Source of the DNA: Ectocarpus siliculosus
Lineage: Eukaryota > Sar > Phaeophyceae > Ectocarpales > Ectocarpaceae
Assembly: GCA_000310025.1 (NCBI GenBank)
Contig: FN649734.1
Location: 1,020,112 to 1,084,111 of the forward strand
Reading direction: 5' to 3'
DNA length: 64,000 nt
In this document: positions 51,201 to 63,857 of the stretch, in pieces
How the letters are laid out: every line of letters begins with the position of its first letter
Numbering within the stretch: position 1 is the stretch's first letter
Notes under the pieces: generated by a model
Database searches by the model: none
What the model saw: the letters and a program-made list of their open reading frames with translations, nothing else
Told to the model about the DNA's origin: nothing
Program-made: the position numbers and the translations under genes

Positions 51201-54200
51201 AGAACCCGGTGTGCTCCGTCCCGGCTTTGTAGGGATGCGAGGTCAATTGTCTAACGACTACGGCGTGCACGACTATGAATACCCACCCCCATCCGTATTT
51301 CTTCCCTCATACTTGATACTTGTTCCTTTTCCAAATGGGCACGCGTCCTCGCCCCCACGCGGGGCGTGAACAATGCTCTCCTAACCACCTCCGCTACCTC
51401 CACCGCCGACCCAAGATTCGAGACTACGTTCGAGATCCCCTCGATGGGTCCCTGTGAGTCAGAAGTTCTGCTTTGAAGCGTTTGCCTCTGTTTCACTGTT
51501 TTGGTGGCACTATATCTCGCCGCTCGAACATCGTTGTACACCCTCGTTCAGTCTTGGCCGCTCAGACTACCTGTTTGGTGGTCCTCCTTGCAAATGGGGA
51601 GGTCTGCTACCTCGCATAGACGCGGGCAGGAAGCAACCCTGCGCCATGGGTGGGCACGACAATAACATCAACACCCGTAAGCGCACGAAATGAAACTCTG
51701 GGTCCGCTCGAGGGGGACGGGGTGTTCTTACGGTGGGGGCATATAGATCAATAAAGAAGTTCCCTGGTTTTCTGCGGAAGCATTTTTGCTCAGGCAGAGG
51801 CATGTACGGGAGACCCCCGTCATATGCTGACGGATGTTCTCCGAGGATTTTTTTGATGTTATTCTCTATTTGTGTGAAGGCCATTGGGCCTGGAGATCCC
51901 CAAACGGTGGGGGACATCACCCCACGACCCCTGTGCTTCTCTCTGGAAGCTTCTTGTGCATACCCCAAGCAACCGTAGGAATAGCCTGTAGTTGTACAAA
52001 CATGCCGTAATTACAGCTGCGGGTGCAATCTTTGGTTCACTCTATTGATCGTGCCCACATTTCCCCATACAAAGAAAGCAAGTTTCTGTAGTCGTAGCCG
52101 GAAAGCAAGTTGTGTAGTCATAGCCGGTACAGTGTGACCGCTGTTCATTGAAACGTCAAATTGAAACCGTCGATTTGCCAGAGGCGTTTTTTCCCTTATT
52201 TTGGGGTACCAGAGTTGGAAGCGGACCCTTTGGATTGATTAATCTTTCGGAGAATTCACGCAAAGAGAAGGTACGCTGGGCAGCGAAGATCAGGAGGTTA
52301 TACAGCTAAACTGAGAGAGAGGAATTTTAGGATTGGCCAGGTTACTAGGTGAAGAAGTTGTGTTCTTTCAAGCCCACCTACCCCTTTCTTGCGAAGGTGA
52401 GGGAACGGAAGGGAAAGAACGGGTCAATACAGTGAATGGTAGAGTGCCATTTGGGGACTTGGTCGTCTGATGTGTCGCGTGCAGTAGGACGGGTTCCCTA
52501 CACCGGTGGAAGAAGAGAAAACCCGGCTACGTTTCTTAGGGGAGAGGAAGAAACAGTAGTACTGATGGACAGAGACACGGTAGGATAGGCGCAGAGAGCG
52601 TCTGCGGGGAATATGTTCTGTCGGTGTGGTTTCTCTCTCTTCCCCTCGCGTTAAGGAAGCACTCATAACGCAATAATGTCTGTGAGATGTATTGTCGCCG
52701 CAACAGAAGTTGAACGCTCGAATGTCACCAACGCTCACCGAATGACTCGTATTTTGTCGGTGATTCATGAAAACGTTTCGAACGCCACGCATCTACTGCA
52801 TGTATATTTTCTTTCACGATTACCCTACAATTTCATTCATCACCGTCGCCGTGCACAGGGGCGAGCCGTGCACCGATGTAGATGACATCAACCTCGTTGC
52901 CAACAGGTATGCCTAAAATATCCGAAGAGGACATAGACGTTCCGGTAGGTTTCCCCCTACTGTACAGTAGTTGACTTCTCATATTAGCATGCCGACAATG
53001 ATTTTTCCTTCGGTTCCTTCTGTTCTACATTGGATCTACAGTCTCTTCGGAATTGTCGGAGCTTCAGGTTCTCTGTTCATCAGTGGTTTGTTGGTTAGCT
53101 TCTGGCCACGGGGATTCTTGTGCTTGCTTCTTAGGATGAAGAGAGAAAAAAAAAAGGGGCAGAAGCGATTGTTGGTATGGAGACAACAAGCACAACTTCA
53201 CCGCCTCTTCGCTTCACCCACCCCTCGCGGATTGTCTCTTTTGTTCAGGATGCTCGTGTCTCCGAACGGGATGTATCTCTATGTGAGTCAAACGCGTTAA
53301 GACTGATGCGGCTTTGTATACGCGGGCAAGAGTGAGGTATTGCACTGAACTGTGCACGAAGGCGGGTCCAAAACAGGATCCGATTAGGGCCTGATTCATG
53401 GTTTTGGTCACAGCACAAGAGAGCAGCGAAGGTTACTTTTCGCCCGCTTCTCAACCCCTCCCTCTAGACTTTCGCAGCGAGCATGCAATGGCTCTGACGC
53501 GACACCCCTCGTCTAGTCTTGGAATTTTGTGTGTAGTCACGTGTTTATCCGGCCGTCAAAAATAAACGAGAGGCATTGTCGCACTTGGACCGACTCAGCC
53601 ACATGAAGCGCGAAACCGAAGTCGCAATCTGTATTTCTGGCACACAAACAAACTATCGCAACAGAGAAGCTACGTCCCACTTTGCCGCATTTCGGGTCAG
53701 CAGACTGTATATATCGAAGCTGGTACGTGGGATCTCGGAACATCAGACTCGTGGAGTTCCGACGCGACACTGCTGACAAACACCATCCAGTCCGATCGCG
53801 TTCTGCCTACGTCCCCCTTAGCATTCTGCCCAAACTACAAGCATTCAGCCTTACTTTTTCCCACAGGTGGCCAGAGGGATAAGCGTGAAAGCTTACCGAA
53901 CTCACACCGAGACTCCGATTACGCCAAGTCCAACGGAGGCGCCTGCCCCTGCCCCGATGGCAACGCCTGAGCCTACGCCTAGCCCAGATGCATCCCAGAC
54001 AGGAGATTCCAATGAGATTTCTCCGCCAGAATTGACCTACGCAGAGCTTTCAGGAACTGAAAGTTTGTTCGTGATAAGCTTCAACCGGACCTGCTATTGT
54101 ACAGCTGGCGATGGTGCTTCGGAGTTGTCGTTTCCGCCGGCGTTGTGCGGGCAAGACTTTGAAACCGCGGTGTTCGATCAACGGTACGTCGTCTAGGGCG

Positions 54201-57200
54201 CGTTGAACACGGAAATTAGGGTGATCGTCATTATAGTTCGACCGCGTGAAGATGCGTGGTATGGTATGATTGCGTCACTCAATTGCGTGCGGGCGACATT
54301 ACGGAGTCGACTTCACTTCTTCCTTCAACCCTGGGAAAGCCAGCGCAGTGCACATAGGAACATATCTCGGCCAGGACAATGGGAAATGTCCTCGGCCTCT
54401 CCTGGCTGGTGAAATATGACTTGTGACGGGTCTCGCGGATTTCTAAAAATTCGTTTGAAAGTTCATGTCCTTCGAACGTGGTCATTTGACCTGTCTAGCA
54501 TGGTTCGCGCTGTGTCTACGATTTTCGAACAGGTGCAACGTAAAGAGTCTTCTCGACGAAAGCACGCGGGAATTCTTCGGCGAGAACACAACAATTTGCC
54601 AGTGGTCCAATGGCAGCAGAGAAGCAGTGGTCAGATTCAATGAATCGTCTGTTGTCGTGTGGGACCCGGCACCGAACATTACGCTGGCCGGCGGGTGAGC
54701 CTACTCTCTGCCTTGGCCTAACATTAGAAATGAACAGTAAACGCGATGATCGTAGACCCCCGCTATTACGATTGTTAGATTGATTTGTTGACACAGCCGT
54801 CTTCGTCGAGTTCACAACGTGTGTTCTGTAATACTTTTATTATGGTATGCGTCAAATTGACCTCTGTCATTGGAAATAAATATAGGGTGCTCTCGCTTTG
54901 TTTTCGAGACTGGCTGTTACCCTTTGCGTGCGTATCGTAGTCCCTGTTGGTGTCTGCGCGAAGAGGAAGAGCCCGGGACCGCATCGTGTTAAATGCAAAC
55001 TGAAATCAAGGGTGCTTGGGCTGGGCAGCTGCGGAAATAGAAAATACCGTACGCAAGAGGGTGATATTTCTTTCCTTCTTCGAACTTTGCGCATCCCCTG
55101 GACCAGGTACATTTATGGACAACAGAATTTGTCCTTGTATGAAGAGCCAGCTGTATTCGCCAGTGGAACGGTTACACTTGGGTTGCGACAGGCGGCACCG
55201 GAGCTCTCAGAGGTACGTTCCGTCATGGCTCTCCTTCCACCGTGCCCAGACGAAGCTAACAATTTTCTGCACCATGTACTGTAATCCGAGAGTACAGCAA
55301 GATTCGATGTTAGGGGTTTCATGCAATCACGCAGCTCACGACGGTCCCCCATGTTGCAACCCATTGTGGACGGCGTGTTCGGCGCCTCAGAACCCCATTG
55401 GTTTGGGTTGGTCTAATCTCACCAACATGGCTTCTCCTGTTGACCATGGCGATATAAACTTCGGTGCCATTCTTCACTGTGTTGATACAACCAACCGCAG
55501 GCAACGTTTACAAGCGACGGCTCTTCAATCGTGGTATCGTTCTCTGCAACGGGCTCAGCATCGAGCGGCCTGGTGGACCCGAATGACACAGAATCGGGCA
55601 GCGCCGGGGCTTGCGATGCTCTTTTCCGCAGCACTACTCTACTTGCGATCGGGCATGGCGCGATATGTGAGTTTTTGAGGACTAACGCATCCCCCCCACG
55701 TCCTACGTGGTGCTGGTCGTACATTATCAACCAAAATAATCTTCAATGATGTTCATGCGGGTTGCTGTTGTGCTCAGATTTGTTGAAAGTACGACGAAAC
55801 CGCGCGCATGACACAGTCTCCGCCAAAGGCTTCCTGACGACCTAGCACATCAAAAGAGTCACAACCTACGTGGTCTGTCTTGGGAACTGCATCGAACAAC
55901 AACCAGGTGAATGGACAAGCCACAGAGAACTCACGGTATTCCTTGGGTCGGATGCATCGGTAGTGGCAGAAAGTAGTGACGCCACTACCACAATGGTTTC
56001 GACGTCCTCTTGCACGACGGACGAGTCTTGCATTGTCCTCAAGGATGGAGGGGTTCGTGCAGAGGCGTTTGCCGTACTCTCGTCTGAGGGATCAGTCCCT
56101 GTTTTGCCCCCTGACAACCCGTCCACGGTGTCGGCCGTCCTGGTCGCGCCTCAGGTGAGTAGTATGCATGTGGTCGCCACTGTCTCGCCGGGAAAGGTAC
56201 ACAAAACTGCAACGCCAGAAGAGGCGATGAAACCTATCGGGTCGTCTAGGAGTTGGTGTGCTGTGGTTTCTCCAAGCAAATTATCACCCGTAGCGGCGAC
56301 AGATTGGCCCAAGAGAGGCACTTTGCGCTTCACGTCATCCGGAGAGATTTTCTTCCCGCTCTGATCAAGGAGCCTCCTGTGTGCCTGCCTTGTGTGTGAA
56401 CTCCCAACACAGTGGGTGGGGCTCTGCGGCGAGTTTTCGCTCGACGGGCGTATGTCTTCCGGAGCTGCGTCAAGGTCACTTGCTGCCGTCTGGAACGTTT
56501 CGACGACACTTGCAAGCGACAGTGCTGCCGTGACGGCTGTGGCAGGGGCTCTTAAACCGTTTCAGGGATCCCTGTATGCAACCGTAAACTCAACCTCGCT
56601 CGAGCCCCTGGTGGAATTCAAGATCTCGCTCATAGTGGAGAACTTCCTCGGTTCTGTCGACGCGGCTGCAGTCACCGTTACCAGAGTGTGAGGCCGTTGT
56701 TTAGCGTTTCGTGTATACCCCAGCCAAACACTTGAAGAATAGTCCACACTCTTGGTCGCGTTGTCGGAGAGAGGTGGAGGGAATGAAGTGCAAGATTCTG
56801 TGGAAATTAGGAACAGAACCGACCCAAAAGCATGTCAAAAATGTGGATGGTTATTCAAGAGAGTAGCAACTTGCTTTCCATTTCCTTCCTTGAACTATGT
56901 ATTAACTAGAGTACGCGCTGTTTCACACTGTCGGAAAGAACGTTCGCTGTATCAATACTTGTCACTGCCAACCACCAATTCCGGACTCAGCAACGAAGAC
57001 GCCCCGTCAGTGGTAGTGGTGGGTCCAGCGGCAAAGACAGCGATAAGGAGTCGACCAACCTCTCTGAGGATGGCTGCAACACCACCTGCCTGCGGTAAGA
57101 GTGAAACAATCATCCCCTGGTCAGACCGTATCCCCGCAAATTGCAATATACCCACCGCTACTTCTGAGTTCGCTGTTCTTTCTTATGAGCTCACGGCTAC

Positions 57201-60200
57201 TGCGTGAAAGGCACCAACGTCAGCACATACCCTCTCATACAGACATGACCCTGTTGTTTCCAAGATGGCTACATTCACATGTTTTCCCGGCGCCTTGAAC
57301 GTCACCACTCCGTTGGCCTCGTATGTGTCCAACATAAATCCGGCAGGTGATGCTTCGAGTTTATCATTCACCTGGACCGAGTCGGGAATGGACGGCTATG
57401 ATGCCCTGGGCACAAGTGTAATGGAGGTGCCGTGTGTACGAGGTCAAACGTCTCAGACTTGGGCAGTATGTACCATGCCTGGCTAGACCAGGCCGTCTGT
57501 GGTATTTTCATAGTTGTTGGGGGCAACGGCCACCCCCTCTAGCTCTTCTCATTCACCGCAGAATTCATTTCAGATCGATAAGACGTGTGGCCTCTTGCGC
57601 TTCTCGGAGCAAATTATATGCATTCAAGACACGAATCTGAGCGAAATGGACCAACGTTTGTCACATCGTTCCGCTTCCCTTTGAACAAGAATTTGGTGGG
57701 AAACGACCCCACGGCCCTCACAATACCAGCGTACACCCTCAGCTACCCCGGGTCCACGTACCGATTCGTCGCAACGGTATCATCGGGGACGTTAACATCG
57801 GGGGCGGTCGTCGAGGTGAGGTTTCTTGTCCCACGAGCGACAACCATCGCAACATACATGATGAGCATTGTAGAATTTACAATTTCCGGGTACTACAAAC
57901 AGTATCTGTAGGTCTGTAGGAGGCTGTTCACGGTCGCCCACGGCATAATCACGGCGAAACGCTGAAGCTACCCCGACATCATCACATGCAAGCAGTTACC
58001 GTAACAGCGAATGACGGCACCTGCTGGTAAATATATCAAAGATTGGATAAAGCCTGCCACGTTGCCCGTCGTGATATAAGTTCACCTGAAAATATCTTAA
58101 TCCTCTCGCCACCACAACAGTCCTACAATAAGAAAACATCATTATGTATCTGCTCACCACATTCCTGAGATTCCATGAGAACATGTCGAAAGGTGATATA
58201 TTTTCCGATGTCCTTTCAAAAAGGTCGTTCAGCTTGTTTCTGAGCGGTTGATTTCCTCAATTTGGCAACCACGAACAACTCAATCTTGCAACAGAATATC
58301 ATACCTCGGCCAACGTTGTTCACAGATTATCGTGGGACAAGGAGCTCTGAGGGCTGCTATTAGTGGCGGTCAATACCGGCAACACACCGTAGGTATGTGA
58401 AAGCGTCGCACAGACCGTGCGAACGAGCCAATCGGGACGACCGTGCTATTCTGTAGTTGTTCTGAGAAATACCTGGCACACTGGCCCTTCTCTCCGACGC
58501 CTCCGATCCGTCTTTGATGTTTCCGAACGGCTATGTTCGTCTGTAGGTGCCGACCTCGTTCTGGACGGCAGCGAATCACTTGACGAGGACGATGTTCCGG
58601 AGGAGGAGTTTCCTCTCAGGTGTGTGACGTGCACACAAGAAAACCCGTGTTGGTTTGCTTGTCGCCAGGTGGTTGCAAGCGCTGGCACCTGTCGACATGA
58701 GCGCTATGTAGTTGGCACGTACGGAAACTGCTATCGCAGGGCATTTTACGACATGTTGATGTTGAGATACCACTGGTTGGAGTCTATGCCAGAAAAAGAT
58801 ACATATTAAGAGACTCCAACGGGGGCGGGACTTGTTGAGGATGGAGCCCACATACACCAACTTCCGGCCAGCGGACATCCAACACCTGGACGAGTAACAG
58901 GCCGACACCAGGTTGTCACCTAGAGATGCTCCAACCTTGTTCTGAACTCTACTCGCCAGGAGCCCCGCAACCAATTTAGCAAGCACGTTTCCACCCAACA
59001 CGACGCTCAGAGGCAACGAGATAATCGAAGAATTGATTGACACTTCCCTTTGCTCAAAACAAGGAATAAGAGCATGACTCTGGTCAACGTTGCCTCTTTG
59101 GTTACCGATTGCATTCAGAATGTACATAAAATATGCGTGTGATGCGGTCTCTCGTCGATCTCCACATATTGCCGGGAAGCTCGCCCTTGACAAACGTGGA
59201 GGTCGTATTTGAAAGGTTCCACGTTGACACGGCCCCCTCCCATCTCAGTGCCCAGTTTCGTTAATCCCGGAGTGTCGCTGGGAACTCTGTGCATCACGAT
59301 GTCCAGGTACTCCTGGTCTTGCTCCGAAAATTGCTCCGGAGTGGCGGACGGGTATACTGGCTCGGACGAGGCAATCTTCACGATTCCGAGCGGGAGTTTG
59401 GAAGCAGGCTTGGTATGTCAGACAGATCGCTGTGTTGCCACCGCCCTGAGCACAGAAGTAGCTCCAAAGCTGATATCCCCCAACGGATCTCAAGCCTACT
59501 GCCCCACCACCTGGATGTTCGTGCCCCATCGACGATGACAGGTGTACGAGTTCTCCCTGAACATTAGCAAGGGAACGGCAGAATCTGATGTGGTCTACGG
59601 CGTCTTTCGTTCAGACTCCGCGGCCGTCCAAGTTCAAGTAAGTCATGGTGATTTATCTTCATCTTGGGAGGGTCACCTTCACCTTTAGCAAGCGATTCGG
59701 ATCGGAATGATTGCTGTCGTGCGTTCTCCGGATATGCGTGATCTTGTGCGTTCTCAGGTCAATAGCCCGAGGACCAACTACGTGAATCACTTCATTTCGT
59801 AAGCGGGATTCCACTTTTCACGGGAGTCTACGCCGAGAAGGCAATGGCTTCGTCAGTGTACGTGCTCTCATCTCCTTTTCTATTGTCTGATGGTGTCTCA
59901 AGGTTGTTTCCTTCGAGGCTCCTGAGGTGGTCGTGGCTGCTAAAAATGATAAAGAAAAGGTGGACCCCACGCAGAAGGTCGTCATATACGGCGGCGTGGT
60001 TGAGCAGTCCACAGCAGTGGAATATGTTTGGACACAGGTGGGATGCAAGACGTTGTATAAGTCAGGGTGGTGCTTGCGCTGGTACTGGCGACCCAGCTCT
60101 GATCATATTCCTTGGTATATTTACTCTCAAAGGCATCATGTTTTGCTGGCGATCGAGCAACAACAAGAATCACCAAACATCACGAGTACGTTGTGTTTAT

Positions 60201-63200
60201 TCCTTCATCGCGCAACCACTAGCGCACTGCTTGTGGTGCAAAATCCCTTCATGGTTGTTGTCAGAGGGGTCAACGGAGCACCTGCGGGGCGAGTACGTTG
60301 AACCCCACAGTGATGCCGATGTCAGACGTCAATCGCTTAATGCATGCACGTCTCAAAATTGTTGGACCCTTCTTTGTGATCGTGTTTGCTGATGGGGGGT
60401 GTCGTGCAAACTCTTTCCAGGTGAACGGTGATTTGGACCTCGCGACGGCGGATTGGAGTGATTTGTTCACCAGCACCCAGACTGGGTGAGATGTCAATAC
60501 GCGGGAGTAAGCGTTTGTCGAAGTGCGTGTGTTCTTGGTTTTTGGGGATGCCTAACGTACATCATTCGCACGCTGAGTAGCGCTGAAAGTCAATGGGATT
60601 TATTCAGTTTCCTGGCCAAACACAGTACTACGTGTGACCCCAACGGCCGTGTGCACCCAATGTTTGTACGCCTGAAATGATACAAAGGGTTTGCAGGATG
60701 CATTCGTCGGTCTTGGATGAGGTTTGGGGCTCTTTCGAAAATGGTAACCCTCACAAAACCCCACCATATCAATTGCAGGGCCATTCTTGTGGTCAGACCG
60801 TTCGTGCTGACGGGTGGGTCGTCCTACACGTTCCGGCTTTCAGCGGTGGATACCGCTTCCGGAGAAACAGGTACGCAATCGAGGCGATGCACGGGATTGT
60901 CTCGCCGTAGCACAGTACGGAGCTCAGCTGTTCATCGTAATGCTGGAGGTGAGTTGCAACGCGAAAAACACTCCCCGTCACTGATCGGCCTTCGAAGTCG
61001 CACCGATATTGCTGCGCGTGCGGTGATATACACTTTTCAGGCTTTGCGGAGATACATTTCGATGTGAACGCACCTCCGTCGGGTGGATACGTCGAAGCGA
61101 CACCAAGGGCAGGGGTTGCAGCCATCGACATGTTTTCTCTAGAGGCTTTGCTATGGGAAGATGACATCGAAGATCTTCCGTTGAAAGTCTCTTTCTTCTA
61201 CGTCGCGGGTCAGGTAAGCAACGAAACACCGAGATGAATCATACTCGGGAACCAATCCAATGCTTTGAAGGGACGATCGAGTGTGCGATTCATCGTTTCC
61301 TCTTCTGCCAAACGATATTGGTGTTGGTCGTGCGTCAACGTATTCCCGGAAAATATTGTTGCGTTTTCGGGCGCTGCGTACGAACTCCATTCGTACGCGT
61401 CCGTGAGCATGTCATGTTCATCAAAAACACACCACGGTCAAGAACGTTACGGCAACGTCTAAGGCATTGCACCACATGGTTGCCAGAATTCGAGGGGCGA
61501 GGACATGCAGATGCAATACGTGTAGACCTACACCAATTTGACCCTCTCCAGGACGAAACGGGAACACGGCGCAGCCTGTCGCTGTATGAGGTGGAGTCTG
61601 TCGAGTGGAACGGACCCCTACCTGTAGGTTCGGCAGCTGACAACTACACGATGACCATCATAGGTAAGAACAATTCGGGGATTGAACGAGGACCATTTCG
61701 ATCTGTATCTCATCACCAAATGAGGGGGATGGGACCCAAATCCAGTATCCAGCACTTTACTCCCGAATGCGGACTGTAACACGCACCGTTTCGGTTTGTA
61801 ATTCGTCGCAATTGGGGAGGCGGGACACTCGAAACGAACACCCCCAGCACTCGTACATGCTCGAGCAAAGATTGTACGCGCCAAGTTCACCATGACATTG
61901 ATTTCCCAGCGTGGCTTGGAACCGCCCCCCGGTTTGACGAGTCCGAGTAGAACCTACTGTCAGTCTGTCTGGTGTTTGTATGAGCGCTTGCTTTTTGCAC
62001 GGACGTTTCACTGACTGTTTCGCAATTGTTTTGTGTTCCAAATCCACACACTCTATAGGTCACATTTCTGATAGTTACGGTGCCACAGAAACGTCATTCT
62101 ATGATGGGTCGGGACAACCACTCTTCGTGCGCGTGACAGCATGGGCGGCCTCTTCGAGCGGTCTGGTGAGACGAGCTGTGGGGGGGTTCATGGATGGGCA
62201 AAGCGTGTTTGAGGAGATGGGGGACCATCGTCTCTGAATTTTCAGAATATTTCGATGATGCTGGACTTTGAAGTATGCAATTGTATGCGGTGTCTGTTCG
62301 CAAGATACAATCAAGTTCCGAGTGTCATGACTTGTGTTTCCTCACTCATATCCCTGGTCAGTCGCTGATGGATGAATACGCAGCCGTGGCCAGCGTCACG
62401 GAAGACATTCCAGGGGAAACAACATCGATTGTCAGAGCGTTTGCCTCCCTGCTCATCGTCGAGATCAACAACAGTGCGGCGGCCACACCTACTGAGGAAC
62501 AAGAATTCCAGGTGTGGGCTACTCGGGAAAGATACGACGTGCATTCATATCCGCTGAGCTCTCGAATGCATGGCATGGTGAGAACAAAATTGATTCTACC
62601 TTGTTGCGGTGCGGATAATTGTCTCGGCGCAGTTGCCAGATTTGTAGGAAACGAGCGTTTCTCGCATGCGTGACGGATTCGACGTCATGGGCGGACGAGT
62701 GAGCGCCTCGGCTATAGTCATTGTCACAGTAACTACCAGGGTCGACACTGTGGAGGAAATGTGAAAACGAAAAGCAGAACACCCTGTGTGGCCATCCTCT
62801 TGCGTGACCCCAAGTGGTGCATCCAGAAGCACCGCAATTTGTGAAGGATGGTGTCCAGATGGGACGACACAGACACAGTCTCCGGAAACCATGATGGTAT
62901 CGCACCTACACAGGCAACAACAAATTCTCACTTTCTCACCGATCATTCCACGGCGGCCTTTTCCGGGCAGAACAGAACCCGACAACTCCTTGTGCATTGC
63001 TGTGAACCTGATATCCGGGCTCCAACGCGATATTATATCGTGCGGAGTGTCAACCTTTACCGTTGTAGTCGTGTCGACCCAATTAAAGGAGGAACGTCTC
63101 GGCTGTGCAAGGACATCTCTTCTTCGGCATCAACATTTCCATCATACGCAGCCGTCGATGACTGCGTTGCTCAAGCGACTGGGTAAACAACAATATCTTT

Positions 63201-63857
63201 GGGTGGACATGGTAACGAGTCGTTGCCTCCCAATGGGTCCCGCTGCTGAAGTGCGAATACATACATCCTTGGCGCAGGCGTTTACTTTCCAATTCCTCAG
63301 AATATTATTGTACAACCACTCAGATCCACGTTGTTGCTGCCCCAAATTCCCATGGCAGACCTTTGTGGCTACCATGATTGATGCAACCGTGCGCGAGTCC
63401 ACCGTGTTGGACTACTCGACGACAATGGCCGGTGCAATACTAGACACGATGGTGGTTTTGTCGAGCAGCGAAAAGGCGTTGAACACGGATTCGCAGGTGC
63501 GCGGTATTGGATGTCGCGGGTGGTATTGCGGGTTTCAAGGGGGGAACATGGGCTGGGCAGGTATATGGTTGTATGGCGATTCACATCGGGAGTCCATGTA
63601 GTGATTGATGTGAAGGGATAGCTTCATGGAGAGGTCGGTTATCATAACACTGAGATCGCTGAAATTGGTGCGTATCCTCAGGCGGCCATATTGGCGTCTT
63701 CAGCCTCCATCCTGAACACAGCAGCCGGGGAAGGCTACTGGGACTCGGGCATGTACACCCCGACGGTCCAGGTGTTGGACCAAGTGATAGGAGCGTACGA
63801 CACATCTTCAGACACCATCGTCGGGAGCGGCCTAATGGGCCAAGATGCCGCGTCCAA
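42275..63857 (+). CDS. Giant secreted or membrane protein: signal peptide, beta-propeller-like region, Pro/Thr linker, PKD/REJ region (partial, 3' end outside window)
   Basis: A REJ-type surface protein; REJ modules occur in polycystin-1 and egg-jelly receptors (family knowledge), so a receptor or adhesion role is inferred. The N-terminal exon 42275-42384 encodes a signal peptide (TVGLLAAICMAPWADTL). Exons at 43194-43278, about 43992-44154, 45117-45151, 45249-45320, 46653-46854, 47713-47844, 49009-49155, 49498-49530, 52866-52906 and 53249-53282 carry propeller-like signatures (DFVAVHPDGT+RLYAGK, LVSPNGMYLYV). Exon 53867-54183 holds the Pro/Thr linker. REJ exons then run in phase to 63857 (AA|gtaagc). 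At least three joins are unresolved, near 42385-43193, 43279-45116 and 57095-58546, so the early exons and the exact start are less certain. No transmembrane segment has been reached yet. Confidence 0.72.
46931..47075. repeat. Short interstitial telomere-like repeats
   Basis: CACCCTAACCCTAACCC at about 46931 and further CCCTAA-like units (CCTAGTCCTAACCCTA) at about 47035-47072 lie in an intron of the giant gene. The runs are short and degenerate. Confidence 0.6.
49743..49874. repeat. 66-bp tandem repeat, two copies
   Basis: Units starting CGG(C/T)GTTTGCCATCGG at 49743 and 49809 share GGGTTTTCGTCGCTTGGC and ACGTTGTAAAACAAGCC. A third unit begins at 50763, after the assembly gap, at the start of the second copy of the 764-bp repeat. 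C-rich runs precede each unit. Confidence 0.85.
49809..51526. repeat. 764-bp direct repeat flanking an assembly gap
   Basis: Copy A is 49809-50572 and copy B 50763-51526, the same length. The first two thirds differ by roughly one base in ten. The last 230 bases, from TACTTGATACTTG to CTCGCCGCTCG, look identical to me. Copy A stops exactly at the gap. Both copies carry the same minus-strand frame (SDSQGPIEGISNVVSNLG), possibly a relic of a mobile element. The whole block lies in the intron 49531-52865 of the giant gene, whose remaining sequence shows no exon. Confidence 0.85.
50573..50672. other. Assembly gap of 100 Ns with poor-quality flank
   Basis: Exactly 100 N, a conventional placeholder for unknown length. 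It is followed by homopolymer-rich sequence (runs of C and G at 50673-50762) that is probably low quality. Frames translated across it are meaningless. Confidence 0.98.
53867..63857 (+). other. Exon set encoding the linker and PKD/REJ-like region
   Basis: Exons: 53867-54183, 54533-54694, 55107-55212, 55501-55666, 55907-56154, 56413-56687, 56991-57094, about 57265-57420, 57690-57815, 58547-58619, 59307-59412, 59542-59637, 59903-60037, 60421-60485, 60779-60870, 61041-61213, 61552-61663, 62059-62165, 62362-62577, 63359-63496 and 63682-63857. Most junctions agree in phase. Diagnostic stretches are CGEFSLDGRMSSGAASR, ADLVLDGSESLDEDD, YSWSCSENCSG, CEWTSHRELTVFLGSDAS, FRLSAVDTASGETG and VNAPPSGGYVEATP+G. 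These match the usual order in REJ modules: LDGS, a Trp-Cys strand, 'tYrf', then 'NxPPxGG'. Exon 62362 may end at 62511 instead (CAG|gtgtgg). Joins around 57095-57265 and 57816-58546 are unsettled. Confidence 0.85.
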
